Shown: positions 47,626-59,689, counted from the stretch's first letter. The stretch is DNA of 64,000 nt from Shinella sp. PSBB067 (GCF_016839145.1 NZ_CP069303.1:2046001-2110000); one strand, 5' to 3'. Program-made: numbers and translations. Notes: a model not told the origin generated them from the letters alone.

Positions 47626-48813
47626 TCAAATGACGCCCAGTTCGCGTCCCACCTCGGCGAAGACTTGAATCGCCTTGCGAACATCCGCCTCGCCGTGTGC
47701 CGCCGACATCTGGGTGCGGATGCGCGCCTGCCCGCGCGGCACGACGGGGAAGGAGAAGCCGATCACATAGACGCCCTTTTCCAGCATGCGGCTCGCCATC
47801 TCCTGCGCAAGGCTCGCATCGCCCAGCATGACGGGGATGATCGGATGCCCCTCGCCCGCAAGCGTGAAGCCGAGCTTCGTCATCTCCGCGCGGAAGAGAT
47901 CGGCATTGGCATAGAGCCGTTTCCTGAGTGCATCGCCATTGTCGATGAGGTCGAAGACCTTCAGCGAGGCGGCCGCGATGACCGGGGCGAGCGTATTGGA
48001 GAAGAGATAGGGCCGCGAGCGCTGGCGCAGCCATTCGATCACCTCGCGCCTGCCCGACGTATAGCCGCCCGAAGCGCCGCCGAGCGCCTTGCCAAGCGTG
48101 CCGGTGATGATATCGACCCGGCCTTCCACGCCGCAATGCTCCGCCGAGCCACGCCCATGCCTGCCGACGAAACCGACGGCATGGCTGTCGTCCACCATGA
48201 CCATCGCGCCGTATTTTTCCGCAAGGTCGCAGACGCCCTCAAGATTGGCGATGATGCCGTCCATCGAGAAGACGCCGTCCGTCGCGATCATCTTGAAGCG
48301 GCTGCCTTCCGCCTTCTTCAGTTCTTCTTCCAGTGCAGCCATGTCGTTGTTGGCATAGCGGAAGCGCTTCGCCTTGGAGAGCCGCACGCCGTCGATGATC
48401 GAGGCATGGTTCAGCGCATCGGAGATGATGGCGTCCTCCTCGGAAAGCAGCGTCTCGAAGAGGCCGCCATTGGCATCGAAGCAGGAGGAATAGAGGATCG
48501 TATCCTCCAGCCCGAGGAAGGAGGAGATGCGCGCCTCCAGCTGCTTGTGCTCCTCCTGCGTGCCGCAGATGAAGCGCACCGAGGCCATGCCGTAGCCGTA
48601 GCGGTCGAGCGCCTTCTTGCCGGCCTCCGCCAGTTCCTCGTTGTCGGCAAGGCCGAGATAGTTGTTGGCGCAGAAATTCAGCACGCGCTCGCCCGAGGTC
48701 ACGGTGATCTCGCCCGCCTGCTTGGAGGTGATGACGCGCTCGGACTTGTAGAGGCCGGCCGACTTGAGGCCGGCGATTTCGGATTGCAGATGGGCGATGA
48801 AGGCGGAGGTCAT
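47626..48813 (-). CDS. kbl: Glycine C-acetyltransferase (2-amino-3-ketobutyrate CoA ligase)
   Basis: 395 aa from ATG at 48813. PLP fold-type [18 protein letters not shown] near the start, [39 protein letters not shown] with the PLP-binding Asp, and the Schiff-base lysine in [20 protein letters not shown]. It cleaves 2-amino-3-ketobutyrate with CoA to glycine and acetyl-CoA, in partnership with the next gene, tdh. Confidence 0.95.
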   Translation of the reverse strand: MTSAFIAHLQSEIAGLKSAGLYKSERVITSKQAGEITVTSGERVLNFCANNYLGLADNEELAEAGKKALDRYGYGMASVRFICGTQEEHKQLEARISSFLGLEDTILYSSCFDANGGLFETLLSEEDAIISDALNHASIIDGVRLSKAKRFRYANNDMAALEEELKKAEGSRFKMIATDGVFSMDGIIANLEGVCDLAEKYGAMVMVDDSHAVGFVGRHGRGSAEHCGVEGRVDIITGTLGKALGGASGGYTSGRREVIEWLRQRSRPYLFSNTLAPVIAAASLKVFDLIDNGDALRKRLYANADLFRAEMTKLGFTLAGEGHPIIPVMLGDASLAQEMASRMLEKGVYVIGFSFPVVPRGQARIRTQMSAAHGEADVRKAIQVFAEVGRELGVI

Positions 48814-48862
48814 GGGCACGCACTCACGGCTGGAAGGAATGGTCGGATTAAAGGGCGGCAGC

Positions 48863-49318
48863 TCAAGCAGCGCGCGCCGCATAGGCGGAAACGAGCGTCT
48901 CGTAATCCTCCATCGGCGGGAATTTCTCGTAGCTGTGCACGGCGCCGGTCGCGGCGAAGGTAAGCTTCTCGCTGGTATAGGTTTCGATGAAGGGCTGGAA
49001 CCAGCCGGTATCCTCGAACATGGTCGGCCGGACATTGACGAAGAAATCCATGCCCGCCGGCCGCGTGAACATCCAGGTCATGCAATCGGGACAGAAATGA
49101 TGCCCCGCCTCGCGGCTGGCGCCGGCGACGACCGGCTCGCCCGCCGTGACGGCAAAACCCTCCGAGGGAATCGCCGCGCTCAGCGAATAGGCGCTGGCCG
49201 ACATGCGCTGGCAGCCGGTGCAATGGCAGGCCATGGTCAGGAGCGGCGGCGCGCTGATACGGATCTTCACCCGCCCGCAACGGCAGGCTCCGTCAAGCGG
49301 CAAGGTCGGTTGCTTCAT
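48863..49318 (-). CDS. GFA-family zinc protein (second)
   Basis: 151 aa. Zinc cysteines in [30 protein letters not shown] and [15 protein letters not shown], following the GFA pattern. It is longer than the small GFA protein at 46137 and closer to the DUF/GFA proteins with a C-terminal tail. It lies 49 bases upstream of kbl on the same strand. No substrate can be named. Confidence 0.88.
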   Translation of the reverse strand: MKQPTLPLDGACRCGRVKIRISAPPLLTMACHCTGCQRMSASAYSLSAAIPSEGFAVTAGEPVVAGASREAGHHFCPDCMTWMFTRPAGMDFFVNVRPTMFEDTGWFQPFIETYTSEKLTFAATGAVHSYEKFPPMEDYETLVSAYAARAA

Positions 49319-49436
49319 GGGCTCGGCTTCCCCCCGGATAAGCGCTGGCTTGCCTTGTTATCGTAGCGCCGGCGAATGGCTCCACGGCATAGTTCTAGCG
49401 CAGCCTCAGCCGGCGTAAAGGGCCGTCGTCCCGTTT

Positions 49437-50165
49437 TCAGGGCCGCTCGCAGGCAATCAGCAGGAACATCGGCCGGTTCAGTTCCACCTGCCATTCGGGA
49501 TGCGCGGCAAGCTGCGCCTCGCTCGGCTTCCACTCCTCGACATGGCGGATGACGAAGCCCGCGGCGATGAGCGCATTCAGCGTCGTGCCGAGGGTGCGGT
49601 GATGCTTGACGACGCCCTTGGCAAGCCAGTCCGTCGTGCGCGGCCCTTCGACGAGATAGAAATCCACCGGCCAGATCGTGCGGCCGTCGACCTCCGCCCA
49701 ATCGGGCACCGAGGGGGCCATGTAGAGCGGGTGCTCGATGGTGAAGACGAAGGACGACCCCGGCACCAGCGCCGCATGGATCGTGCGCACCAGCCGGTCG
49801 AAATCCGCGATATAATGGAAGGCGAGCGAGGAATAGGCGAAGTCGAAGGCGCCCTCCGGCAATTCGAGCCGGTCGAGATCGGCGATCTCGTAGCGCACGG
49901 CCGGCGATTGCGTTTCCGCCTTCGCGCGCGCCAGCATGTTTTCCGAAAGATCGAGGGCGAGCACGCTTTTCGCCCCCTCCGCGGCGGCATGGCGCGCGAA
50001 CCAGCCGAAGCCGCAGCCGAGATCGACGACGCGCCGGCCCGCAAGATCGGGCAGCAGCGTGCGCACCGATTCCCATTCCGCCGCGCCGGCAAGCCCGTGA
50101 ACCGAGCGGGGAAGGCTGGAATAGCCCTCGAAGAAGGCGGGCTGGTCGTAGATATTCTGGGCCAT
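49437..50165 (-). CDS. Class I SAM-dependent methyltransferase
   Basis: 242 aa from ATG at 50165 (AAGGA upstream). Rossmann methyltransferase motif I VVDLGCGFGWFARHAAAEGA, motif II acid in VLALDLSENMLARAK, motif for the adenine FDFAYSSLAFHYI. The N-terminal SSLPRSVHGLAGAAEW is typical of the small-molecule methyltransferase group near UbiE/Tam. The substrate is unknown. Divergent from the SDR gene by about 110 bases. Confidence 0.9.
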   Translation of the reverse strand: MAQNIYDQPAFFEGYSSLPRSVHGLAGAAEWESVRTLLPDLAGRRVVDLGCGFGWFARHAAAEGAKSVLALDLSENMLARAKAETQSPAVRYEIADLDRLELPEGAFDFAYSSLAFHYIADFDRLVRTIHAALVPGSSFVFTIEHPLYMAPSVPDWAEVDGRTIWPVDFYLVEGPRTTDWLAKGVVKHHRTLGTTLNALIAAGFVIRHVEEWKPSEAQLAAHPEWQVELNRPMFLLIACERP

Positions 50166-50277
50166 GGCGAAATCCTTTCCGCCGCGGACATAGCGCCTTT
50201 TCGGCAAAGGACAAACCCCGCCGGGGTTGACAGAAACGCCCCGCCTCTGTCCGGTGGCGCCACGAAAGGAAGCGACG

Positions 50278-51048
50278 ATGACGATATTGGACAGGTTTTC
50301 CCAGAAAGGCCGCGTGGCCCTCGTCACCGGCGCCGGCCGCGGCCTCGGCTTCGAAATCGCCAGGGGCCTCGCCGAGGCCGGCGCGCATGTCGTGCTGACG
50401 GGCCGGACGGCCGCGGCGCTCGACGAGGCGGTGAAAGCAATCGCTGCTGCCGGCGGCAGCGCCTCCTCCGCCGCCTTCGACATCGCCGACCGCGCCGCCC
50501 AGCGCGAAACCCTCGCCGAAATCGAGCGCCGGCACGGGCGGCTGGACGTGCTGGTCAACAATGTCGGCGCGCGCGACCGCCGGCCGCTCTCCGAAATGGA
50601 GGATGCGGCCATCGACGCGCTCCTCCTCACCGACCTTGCCGCCGCCGCCAGCCTCTCGCGCGACGCGGCCGCGATCATGAAGCGTCACGGCCATGGCCGC
50701 CTCATCTCGGTCACCTCGATCAACGGCCATGTCGCGCTGCCGAACGACGGCATCTACCCCGCCGCCAAGCACGGCCTCACCGGCCTGATGCGCGGCATGG
50801 CGGTGGAATACGGCCCCTTCGGCATCACCAGCAATGCCATCGCCCCCGGCTGGTTCGCGACGGAAACCAATGCCGCGATGGCCGACGACGACGAGCTGAC
50901 GCCCTTCGTGCGCCAGCGCATTCCCGTCCAGCGCTGGGCGCGCCCCGACGAGATCGCCGGCGCCGCCCTCTTCCTCGCCAGCGACGCCGCCTCCTTCGTC
51001 AACGGCCATGTGCTGGTGGTGGATGGCGGGATGACGGTGCGGATGTAG
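50278..51048 (+). CDS. Short-chain dehydrogenase/reductase
   Basis: 256 aa from the ATG at 50278 (GAAAGGAAG upstream). NAD(P) loop ALVTGAGRGLGFEIA, NNVGARD, catalytic SVTSINGHVALPNDGIYPAAKHG with Ser, Tyr-x-x-x-Lys, then GITSNAIAPGWFATET and the end FVNGHVLVVDGGMTV. A classical SDR, gluconate 5-dehydrogenase-like in pattern. Substrate unknown. Confidence 0.92.
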   Translation: MTILDRFSQKGRVALVTGAGRGLGFEIARGLAEAGAHVVLTGRTAAALDEAVKAIAAAGGSASSAAFDIADRAAQRETLAEIERRHGRLDVLVNNVGARDRRPLSEMEDAAIDALLLTDLAAAASLSRDAAAIMKRHGHGRLISVTSINGHVALPNDGIYPAAKHGLTGLMRGMAVEYGPFGITSNAIAPGWFATETNAAMADDDELTPFVRQRIPVQRWARPDEIAGAALFLASDAASFVNGHVLVVDGGMTVRM

Positions 51049-52639
<1,591 letters not shown>

Positions 52640-53110
52640 CTATCCCGCCGCAGCCGCCTCCAGCGGCGCGATATCCAGCTTGACCATCTTCAGCATCGCC
52701 GCAGTGACGCGGCGCACCTTGTCCGGATCGGGATCGCTCATCAGCTCGCCGAGCCGTGTCGGCGCGATCTGCCAGGAAAGGCCCCAGCGGTCCTTCAGCC
52801 AGCCGCACTGCTCCACCGAGCCGCCCTCGCGCAGCGCATTCCATAACCGGTCGAGGTCGCCCTGCGTCTCGCACTCCACCACGATGGAGAAGCTGTGGTT
52901 GAAGGGATCGAGCGGCCCGGCCTCGATGGCCATGTAGCGCTGGTCGCCGAGCGTGAAGCTCGCGCTCTTCACGCTGCCGGCCGGCCCGCTCGGCGTATCG
53001 GCCATCATAGGCGTGACCCAGTGGACGGAAGAGCCGGGAATGAGCGAGGCATAGAAGCCGATGGCGGCCTCCATGTCCTTCTCGAACCAGAGATGCTGCG
53101 TGACTTTCAT
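52640..53110 (-). CDS. VOC-family protein (PhnB/3-demethylubiquinone methyltransferase-like)
   Basis: 156 aa; start ATG at 53110 with CAGGAGG upstream. The pattern VTQHLWFEKDMEAAIGFYAS at the start, ASFTLGDQRYMAIEAGP, NHSFSIVVECETQGDLDRLW and GLSWQIAPTRLGELM are those of the PhnB-like glyoxalase superfamily, annotated elsewhere as '3-demethylubiquinone-9 3-methyltransferase domain'. Metal-binding residues are not certain. Confidence 0.88.
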   Translation of the reverse strand: MKVTQHLWFEKDMEAAIGFYASLIPGSSVHWVTPMMADTPSGPAGSVKSASFTLGDQRYMAIEAGPLDPFNHSFSIVVECETQGDLDRLWNALREGGSVEQCGWLKDRWGLSWQIAPTRLGELMSDPDPDKVRRVTAAMLKMVKLDIAPLEAAAAG

Positions 53111-53181
53111 CGGAACGTCCTCCTGCTGACCGTCAACAAGGACGACGGAGGACCGAACGTTCCGACGGGGCTTCCAAAAAA

Positions 53182-55044
53182 CTAGCCCGCGAAGTCCTCG
53201 ATGACCGCAAGGAACGCCTCGCCGAAGCGGTCGCGCTTGGAAACGCCGATGCCGGGAATGTCGAGAAGCTCCTCGAGATCGGCCGGCCGTTCCCGCGCGA
53301 GCGCGATCAGCGTCGTATCCGGGAAGACGACATAGGGCGGCACGTCGAGATCCTTGGCGATGGCAAGGCGCTCGGCCCGCAGCAGTTCGAAGAGTTCCCG
53401 GTCGGAACCCGAAAGGTTGTCGCGCTCGCGGGCGGCGGGCGAGCCGCCCGCCCTCGCCTTGCGCCCGGTCTGTGGCCGGTCCTTGCGGAACAGCACCTCC
53501 CGCTCGTGGCGGAAGACGTCGCGCGCCTCCGGCTCCAGCTTCAGCGCGCCATAGGCGGAATGGTCGACGCTGATGAGGCCCATGGCCAGCAATTGCCGGA
53601 AGATCGATTGCCAGACGCGCGGCGCGATATCCTTGCCGGCGCCGAAGACCGGCATCTCCGTATGGCCGAAGCGCTCCGTCTTCTCGTTGACCGTGCCCAT
53701 CAGCACATCGATGACGTGCCCTGCGCCGAACCGCTCGCCCGTGCGATAGACCGCCGCGAGCGCCCTGATCGCGGCCTCCGTGCCGTCCCATGTCTCGACC
53801 GGGTTGCGGCAGGTGTCGCAATTGCCGCAATGGCCGGGATAGGCCTCGCCGAAATGCGCGAGGATGGCCTTGCGCCGGCAGCCTGCCGTCTCGCAGATGG
53901 CGAGCAGCGCCGTCAGCTTGGCACGCTCGATGCGCTTCACCTCCTCGGCCGCCCCGCCCTCGTCTATCATCTTGCGCCGCTGCACGACGTCGGCCATGCC
54001 ATAGGCCATCCAGACCTCGGAGGGCAGGCCGTCGCGTCCCGCGCGCCCGGTCTCCTGGTAATAGGCCTCCACCGAGCCCGGCAGGTCGAGATGGGCGACG
54101 TAGCGCACATCCGGCTTGTCGATACCCATGCCGAAGGCGACCGTGGCGACGAGGCAGAGGTTTTCTTCCTTGAGAAAAGCATCCTGGTTGGCGTCGCGCA
54201 CCGCACGGTCGAACCCGGCATGGTAAGGCAGCGCGCGAATGCCCTGCGTGTTCAGCCACGTGGCCGTGTCCTCTACCTTGGCGCGCGACAGGCAATAGAC
54301 GATGCCGCTCTCTCCTTCGTGGCGCGACAGGAAGCGCAGGAGCTGCTGGCGCGCCTGATCGCGCTCGGCGATCTCGTAGGAGATGTTCGGCCGGTCGAAG
54401 CTGGTGGTGAAGACCTCGGCATCCTCGAGCCCGAGGCGCTCGATGATGTCCTCGCGCGTATGCGGATCGGCCGTCGCCGTGAGCGCGATGCGCGGCACGC
54501 CGGGATAACGCTCGCCGAGCAGGCCGAGCGTGCGGTATTCCGGCCGGAAATCGTGACCCCATTGCGAGACGCAATGCGCCTCGTCGATGGCGAAGAGCGC
54601 GATGCGGGCCTCCGCGACGAGATCGGCGAAGCCGTCCGTGACGATACGCTCGGGCGTCACATAGAGAAGGTCGAGTTCGCCGCTGCGCATGGCGTCGCGC
54701 ACGGCGAAGAACTCGTCCCGCGTCAGCGAGGAATTGAGCGCCGCCGCCTTGACACCGAGCTGCTTCAGCGCCTCCACCTGGTCGCGCATCAGCGCGATCA
54801 GCGGCGATATTACGATGCCGACGCCCTGGCGGCAAAGTGCGGGAATCTGGAAGCACAGCGACTTGCCCGCCCCGGTCGGAAACAGCACCACGGCATCGCC
54901 CCCCGCCGTCACATGCTCCACCACCGCCTGCTGCTTGCCGCGAAAGGCGTCGTAGCCATAGACGCGCTTGAGCACGTCGAGCGGATCGGCGACCTCAGCA
55001 TCGAACAGGGCGGAGAGAGAACCGGAGGGATTTGCCTGAATCAT
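53182..55044 (-). CDS. recQ: ATP-dependent DNA helicase RecQ
   Basis: 620 aa from ATG at 55044 (GGGAGAAAG upstream). Helicase motifs: [36 protein letters not shown] (I), [13 protein letters not shown] (Ia), [20 protein letters not shown] (II), ALTATA (III), YCLSR (IV), [16 protein letters not shown] (V), [10 protein letters not shown] (VI). A zinc-binding region [12 protein letters not shown]...HCGNCDTC follows, then the winged helix ([19 protein letters not shown]) and an HRDC domain ([20 protein letters not shown]). Acts in recombination and repair. Confidence 0.95.
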   Translation of the reverse strand: MIQANPSGSLSALFDAEVADPLDVLKRVYGYDAFRGKQQAVVEHVTAGGDAVVLFPTGAGKSLCFQIPALCRQGVGIVISPLIALMRDQVEALKQLGVKAAALNSSLTRDEFFAVRDAMRSGELDLLYVTPERIVTDGFADLVAEARIALFAIDEAHCVSQWGHDFRPEYRTLGLLGERYPGVPRIALTATADPHTREDIIERLGLEDAEVFTTSFDRPNISYEIAERDQARQQLLRFLSRHEGESGIVYCLSRAKVEDTATWLNTQGIRALPYHAGFDRAVRDANQDAFLKEENLCLVATVAFGMGIDKPDVRYVAHLDLPGSVEAYYQETGRAGRDGLPSEVWMAYGMADVVQRRKMIDEGGAAEEVKRIERAKLTALLAICETAGCRRKAILAHFGEAYPGHCGNCDTCRNPVETWDGTEAAIRALAAVYRTGERFGAGHVIDVLMGTVNEKTERFGHTEMPVFGAGKDIAPRVWQSIFRQLLAMGLISVDHSAYGALKLEPEARDVFRHEREVLFRKDRPQTGRKARAGGSPAARERDNLSGSDRELFELLRAERLAIAKDLDVPPYVVFPDTTLIALARERPADLEELLDIPGIGVSKRDRFGEAFLAVIEDFAG

Positions 55045-55368
55045 GACCTGCACTTTCTCCCTCCATTCTGGCCAAGCACGGGACCATCGGCAACCACCCG
55101 ACCGACGACTTTTGCCTTCACGCACAATGTTCTTGTTTTGTTCGATTTTCAAGGGCAGGTTGCAAGAAAACTGTACAGACCAAAAGGGAGCACTCACGAC
55201 GCATGGGATATAGTGGCGACCACGCTAGAAGGCCGAAGCCAGTCGGCAAGGGCCGATCCGAAGGACTCTCCTACCACTGCCCGCCTGCATCGAGACCCGA
55301 AATTCTAGTGGTGCTCTCTTGTACAGCAAACTAGCCGGCGTGTTTCCAGAAAACCTTGGTTACTCCCA
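55045..55368. other. Intergenic region between recQ and a lipoprotein gene
   Basis: About 320 bases, AT-richer in the middle (TTCTTGTTTTGTTCGATTTT). No convincing gene or repeat. It likely carries the recQ promoter. Confidence 0.4.
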
Positions 55369-56109
55369 TCATTCACGCTCTGTAGTGAAAACGCCAGATG
55401 ATAGGGAGTTTGCAAATCGTTTCTCCGATTTTATTGTCTCATATCTATTTCCATCAAGCTGTTTCGAGTAATGTTCCTTAATCCAGGGAATGATGCGGGT
55501 TATTTTCCCGCCAGTTTTCGGATTGCTCGTGATTGCAATTTCTATTGAAGCTAATCGATACCCCGGCCCGAAAGTCGCCTCCAGATTGTCAGGATCGACC
55601 TCCTCGACGCTTGCCGGATCGTTGATATCCCGAAAAGTCACGAGTGTCGGATAGAGTTCGCGCGGCAATGCGCGGGTTTCCCGCAGGCGATAGAGACGAT
55701 CGAATCCCTCGATCCGCTCCTCGCGCGACGTCGTGATCGGCCCGATAAATGTCTCATAGGCCATCTCGGGGTCGTTTTGGCTCATTATCGCGAAGAGATA
55801 CCTGCCCGGAGCAACCTCGACAAACGCCGCTTCGCCGGAGTGGGCATGGTTGCTGGCTCCCATGAAATCCCCCATCCCATACCATTTGGGCCAGAAGCCG
55901 TAGGAGGCCTGAATGACGGAGCTGCCGCTTACTTCACCGTCGGGCGTCATCACCCTGAGTTCGAGTTTTTGATTCCAGGACCAGTTATAGAAGCCGATAA
56001 GTCTGCAGCCTGACAGAGCAAACACCACCGCCAACAACAAGACTACTGCGGCCGTTCGCCTGTGATGGGGCTGCGCGCCAGTCGATGCGGCCTGCGGCAT
56101 TCTTCTCAT
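55369..56109 (-). CDS. Hypothetical lipoprotein
   Basis: 246 aa. The N-terminus has a hydrophobic segment TAAVVLLLAVVFALSGCRLI with the lipobox Leu-Ser-Gly-Cys, so it is probably anchored in a membrane facing the periplasm. The rest, including NWSWNQKLELRVMTPDGEVS and FVEVAPGRYLFAIMSQNDPE, resembles rhizobial periplasmic proteins of unknown function. The start is only two bases after the stop of dnaG, so it is probably co-transcribed with it. Codon use is less GC-biased than in its neighbours near the 3' end. Confidence 0.75.
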   Translation of the reverse strand: MRRMPQAASTGAQPHHRRTAAVVLLLAVVFALSGCRLIGFYNWSWNQKLELRVMTPDGEVSGSSVIQASYGFWPKWYGMGDFMGASNHAHSGEAAFVEVAPGRYLFAIMSQNDPEMAYETFIGPITTSREERIEGFDRLYRLRETRALPRELYPTLVTFRDINDPASVEEVDPDNLEATFGPGYRLASIEIAITSNPKTGGKITRIIPWIKEHYSKQLDGNRYETIKSEKRFANSLSSGVFTTERE

Positions 56110-56111
56110 AC

Positions 56112-58079
56112 CTACTTCCCCGCCGGCCCCTTCACCCGGCCGGAGAGCACGCCGAAGCCTTCGATGATGGCCTCCTGGTTCTCCATCCGGACGGTCTCCA
56201 TCTGCACCTCCTGAAGCGCGCGCAGGATCTGCGGCACGCGCTCGTCGTCGCCCTCATCCGTCGAGACGGCGAGTTCGCGTTCAAGCTCGCGGCGCTGCCA
56301 GAGGAGCGCGCGGGTGCGCTTGTGGAGAGCGAGCGCCTGGAGATAGCCTTCGCGGGCATCCTCGGGCGCTGCGTCTTCCGTCGCGGTCCACAGGCGCGAA
56401 TTGCGGATCTGCTGGTCGAGGCCCTTGAGCAGGGTGTCGAAGCCGGCGGCTTCCAGCTCCTCGACCAGCCGGGCGCGGTCGAGCCGCGCGCCGACGGAGC
56501 CGGCAATGCCGATGAGGGCCGACCAGAGGCGCTGGAGGTCGCGGTTTTCGTATTCGATGATGGCGATCTCGTCATAGTCGCTGAAGAGAAGGCCCGGATG
56601 GTTGACGACGGTGAGCGCCAGCACGCTTTCACGCAGGGCCGGCAGCTCCTGCGCGCCGCGCACAAGCGCCGAGCGGGCGAGCCGGTCTGAAATGCCGGAG
56701 GGGACCATATTGCCCTGCGGCCCGCCGCGTCCGCCGCCCCTGCCCTGCCGGTTGCCGGAAAAGCCGCCGCCGCCCTGTCGCTGGGCGGGGCGGAAGAAGG
56801 CGTTCAGCCGCTCGCGCATGTCCTGCTGGTAGTGGCGGCGCACGTCCTCGTCGGCGATGCCGGCGGTGATCTGGCGCAGGCGCGATTCGAGTTCCGCGCG
56901 GCTTTCCGGCGTGTCCAGCGCCGAGCCCTGGACCTCGCGGTTCCAGATCATGTCGGCGAGCGGGCGGGCGTTCGCCAGCACCTTGTCGAAGGGCGCGCGG
57001 CCCTCGTGGCGCACGAGGTCATCAGGGTCCTTGCCGTCCGGCAGCAGCGCGAAGCGCACCGTGCGGCCCGGCTTGATGAAGGGCAGCGCGAGGTCGGCCG
57101 CCCGGTTCGCCGCGCGGACGCCCGCCCCGTCGCCGTCGAAGCAGAGCACCGGCTGCGGCGTCATCTTCCAGAGCAGCTCGAGCTGGTTCTCGGTAAGCGC
57201 CGTGCCGAGCGGGGCGACGGCATTCTCGATGCCCGCCTGGTAGAGCGCGATCACGTCCATATAGCCTTCGACGGCGATGATCGTCCCCGTCCCATCAGCC
57301 CCCTGCGCCCCTTTTCGGGCACGGGCGTGGTTGTAGAGCACGCTTCCCTTGTGGAAAAGCTCCGTCTCGTTGGAATTGAGGTATTTCGCCGGCGCGTCCG
57401 GCGACATGGCGCGGCCGCCGAAGGCGATGACCTTTTCCCGCACCGAGAGGATGGGGAACATGATGCGGTCGCGGAACCGGTCGTAGGAGACGGGGATTTC
57501 CGGCCCGTGCACGACGAGGCCGCAGGCCTCGATCGCCTCCTTCGGCACGCCCTTGCCCGCCAGAAACTCCTTCAGCGCGTTGCGGCTCTCCGGCGCATAG
57601 CCAAGGCGGAAAGTCTCGATGGTGCGGCCGGTCAGCCCGCGGTCGCGCAGATAGGCGCGCGCCTTCGCCCCGGCCGGCGTCTGGAGCTGGTCCTCGAAGA
57701 AGCGGGTAGCCATCTCCATGACCTCGACGAGGCCCATGCGCTCCTTCTCGCGCTGCTCGGCCTGCGGGTCCGGCTGGGGCATGGCGACGCCCGCAAGGTC
57801 GGCGATCTGCTGCACGGCCTCGGGGAAGGACAGGCCGTCGAGATCGGTGAGGAAGCGGAAGTGATCGCCCGAGACGCCGCAGCCGAAGCAATGGTAGCGG
57901 CCCTTGCGGTCCTCGCAGTGGAAGGACGGCGATTTCTCGCCATGGAACGGGCAGCAGGCCCAGTAGTCCCCGCGCGAGACATTGGTCTTCCTGCGATCCC
58001 AGGTCACGCGTCGGCCGATCACGTCCGAGATGGGGACGCGGTCGCGAATCTCGTCTAGGAAGGCGTTGGAAAAGCGCAT
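56112..58079 (-). CDS. dnaG: DNA primase
   Basis: 655 aa. N-terminal zinc-binding domain CCPFHGEKSPSFHCEDRKGR then YHCFGCGVSGDHFRFL (CHC2 type), start MRFSNAFLDEIRDRVPISDV. Catalytic domain with FPILSVREKVIAFGGRAM, and Toprim acids in AVEGYMDVIALYQAGIEN and VLCFDGDGAGVRAA. The C-terminal half (a Gly/Arg-rich linker GGGFSGNRQGRGGGRGGPQG and a helical DnaB-binding domain) is as in alphaproteobacteria. Makes RNA primers at the fork. In rhizobia it is usually just before rpoD; see findings. Confidence 0.97.
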   Translation of the reverse strand: MRFSNAFLDEIRDRVPISDVIGRRVTWDRRKTNVSRGDYWACCPFHGEKSPSFHCEDRKGRYHCFGCGVSGDHFRFLTDLDGLSFPEAVQQIADLAGVAMPQPDPQAEQREKERMGLVEVMEMATRFFEDQLQTPAGAKARAYLRDRGLTGRTIETFRLGYAPESRNALKEFLAGKGVPKEAIEACGLVVHGPEIPVSYDRFRDRIMFPILSVREKVIAFGGRAMSPDAPAKYLNSNETELFHKGSVLYNHARARKGAQGADGTGTIIAVEGYMDVIALYQAGIENAVAPLGTALTENQLELLWKMTPQPVLCFDGDGAGVRAANRAADLALPFIKPGRTVRFALLPDGKDPDDLVRHEGRAPFDKVLANARPLADMIWNREVQGSALDTPESRAELESRLRQITAGIADEDVRRHYQQDMRERLNAFFRPAQRQGGGGFSGNRQGRGGGRGGPQGNMVPSGISDRLARSALVRGAQELPALRESVLALTVVNHPGLLFSDYDEIAIIEYENRDLQRLWSALIGIAGSVGARLDRARLVEELEAAGFDTLLKGLDQQIRNSRLWTATEDAAPEDAREGYLQALALHKRTRALLWQRRELERELAVSTDEGDDERVPQILRALQEVQMETVRMENQEAIIEGFGVLSGRVKGPAGK

Positions 58080-58167
58080 GGATACCTCGATCGAGGTTCA
58101 TATAACCATGCACGGGGCCCACCGCCAGCATTACCGCCCGGCGCCACGGCAATTCACAGGCTCAGGC

Positions 58168-58506
58168 TCAAAATCCCATGTCGGGCGCGTAGAAGCAGCG
58201 GGGCGTGTCCTCGGTCGGGTAGAGGCAGAGATGGTATTCGCCATCCTGCGAGCGGCGGGCGGTGCCCTGCGGCAGGAGGAAGATATGGCGGCGGGTGGCG
58301 AGGCGATGGTCGCCCGGCGCCAGCGTCACCTGATAGTCCCCGTGGACGATGCGCACGGCGGTCGCCGGGATCATCTGGCAGTCGCCGTTGTGGTTGCTGC
58401 CGTTGCAACAATATTGCTCGTACTGCCAGCCGCTCGGCGCATCGTGCGCGAGGGCCGGCCCGGCAAGGGCGATGGCTGCTAGGGAAAGAAGAAACGTCGC
58501 ACGCAT
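58168..58506 (-). CDS. Small secreted Cys-rich protein
   Basis: 112 aa, start with GGAGG upstream. Signal peptide MRATFLLSLAAIALAGPALA. The mature 92 residues have a double Cys in EQYCCNGSNHNGDCQ and two later cysteines in HLCLYPTEDTPRCFYAP, allowing disulfides, with a conserved-looking VHGDYQVTLAPGDHRL. Similar small periplasmic proteins occur across rhizobia; function unknown. Confidence 0.8.
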   Translation of the reverse strand: MRATFLLSLAAIALAGPALAHDAPSGWQYEQYCCNGSNHNGDCQMIPATAVRIVHGDYQVTLAPGDHRLATRRHIFLLPQGTARRSQDGEYHLCLYPTEDTPRCFYAPDMGF

Positions 58507-58903
58507 GGGTTCGGCCTCCGTTTCGTGGAACGGCCACCGGGAACCTCGACGCTAGACAATCCGGCGGCACCACATGCACTTCGCCGGGGCGGGCGGTGAC
58601 GTTCGACGACGCATCGTCACGCTCCTATTGCTGCGAGCTCAACTTTGCTCCTTCCTTTTGGTTCCTCCAAGCCGCAGGCGGGAAACGAAAAAGGCGGCCA
58701 TCGGCCGCCTTCAGGCTGCTGACAAAGGGGGAACCCCTCTTCCGTCATGCTCGGGCCTGTCCCGAGCATCCGCAACGTCCCGATCTTTCGATGCGTTGGC
58801 AAATCCTCGGCACAAGGCCGAGGATGACGGCGGCGGGTGAGGAGGTTTGTCAACAATATGAAGGCGGCCATCGGCCGCCTTCATATTGCGAGAGGACCGC
58901 AAT
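58507..58903. repeat. Intergenic region with repeat copy 2 and two near-identical palindromes
   Basis: Copy 2 of the CTCGGG/CCTCGGC intergenic repeat is at 58744-58829. The 20-base palindrome AAGGCGGCCATCGGCCGCCT occurs twice, near 58690 and 58861, on either side of the repeat. The second is part of a longer perfect dyad (58857-58889, AATATGAAGGC...GCCTTCATATT) just after the yqeY-like stop and probably acts as its transcription terminator. No gene here. Confidence 0.65.
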
Positions 58904-59353
58904 TTACTTCAGCAGGTCCTTCACCACGCCGGAAGCCTTGGCGAAGTCCATCTGGCCGGGATAGCGCTCCTTCAGCACGGCCATGACCTTGCCCATGTCG
59001 CGCAGGCCCTGTGCGCCGATCTCGGCGATGGCCGCGGCGATGAGGTCCTTCATCCTGTCCTCGGGAATCTGCTCCGGCAGGAAGCCCTCGATGACCTTGA
59101 TTTCCTCGCGCTCCTGGGCGGCGAGTTCCGGGCGGCCGTTCTCTGCGAAGATCTTGGCGGATTCCTCGCGCTGCTTGATCATCTTGGCGAGGATCTGCAG
59201 CAGCTCGTCGGTTTCCACGGGACCCTTGCCGGCACCGCGATTGGCGATGTCGCGGTCCTTCAGCGTGGCCTGGATCAGGCGTAGCGTGGAGACACGGCAG
59301 GCGTCCTTGGCCTTGATGGCATCCTTGAGGGCGTTTGCGATGGTCTCGCGCAT
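58904..59353 (-). CDS. yqeY: GatB/YqeY domain protein
   Basis: 149 aa from the third of three nearby ATGs (59365, 59356, 59353), chosen because GGAGA lies five bases before it and it gives MRETIANALKDAIKAKDA, the usual YqeY start. Helical protein with STLRLIQATLKDRDI, LIAAAIAEIGAQGLRDMGKVM and LKERYPGQMDFAKASGVVK. The YqeY fold matches the tail domain of GatB that binds tRNA; role in tRNA-dependent amidation or elsewhere is unclear. Divergent from carA, the common rhizobial order. Confidence 0.93.
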   Translation of the reverse strand: MRETIANALKDAIKAKDACRVSTLRLIQATLKDRDIANRGAGKGPVETDELLQILAKMIKQREESAKIFAENGRPELAAQEREEIKVIEGFLPEQIPEDRMKDLIAAAIAEIGAQGLRDMGKVMAVLKERYPGQMDFAKASGVVKDLLK

Positions 59354-59689
59354 CATTTTCTCCATGCGAGGTGGCCTGACGCGGGATGCGTGGCTTGACC
59401 TCGATCGTCGTTCGATTGTGCATGCTCATAGACCGGCGGAGGGCGTGCCCGCAAACGGATTACGCAAGCGATTGATTTCAAACGCTTTATAATTCCGCAC
59501 AATCCACAGGCAACGGTTGACCCCGCCCCCTGCTTTGTCTATTTTCCGGCACCTGCACGAAAATCGGCAATCAGGGCGAACCAACGCGGGTTTCCGCGCG
59601 CCCCCGTCTGCGACAATTGCCTGCGATCTTAAATGGTGCCCGAGCCCCCGGCTTTCAAGCCGGCGCCCGGTGCCGGAAACGGGATACTC
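59354..59689. promoter_or_regulatory. yqeY-carA divergent control region
   Basis: About 335 bases without a gene between yqeY and carA. AT-rich between 59460 and 59550, the likely promoter area for carA. A dyad CCGGCTTTCAAGCCGG at 59648-59663, about 25 bases before the carA start, could form a hairpin in the carA leader. Nothing else is clear. Confidence 0.45.
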
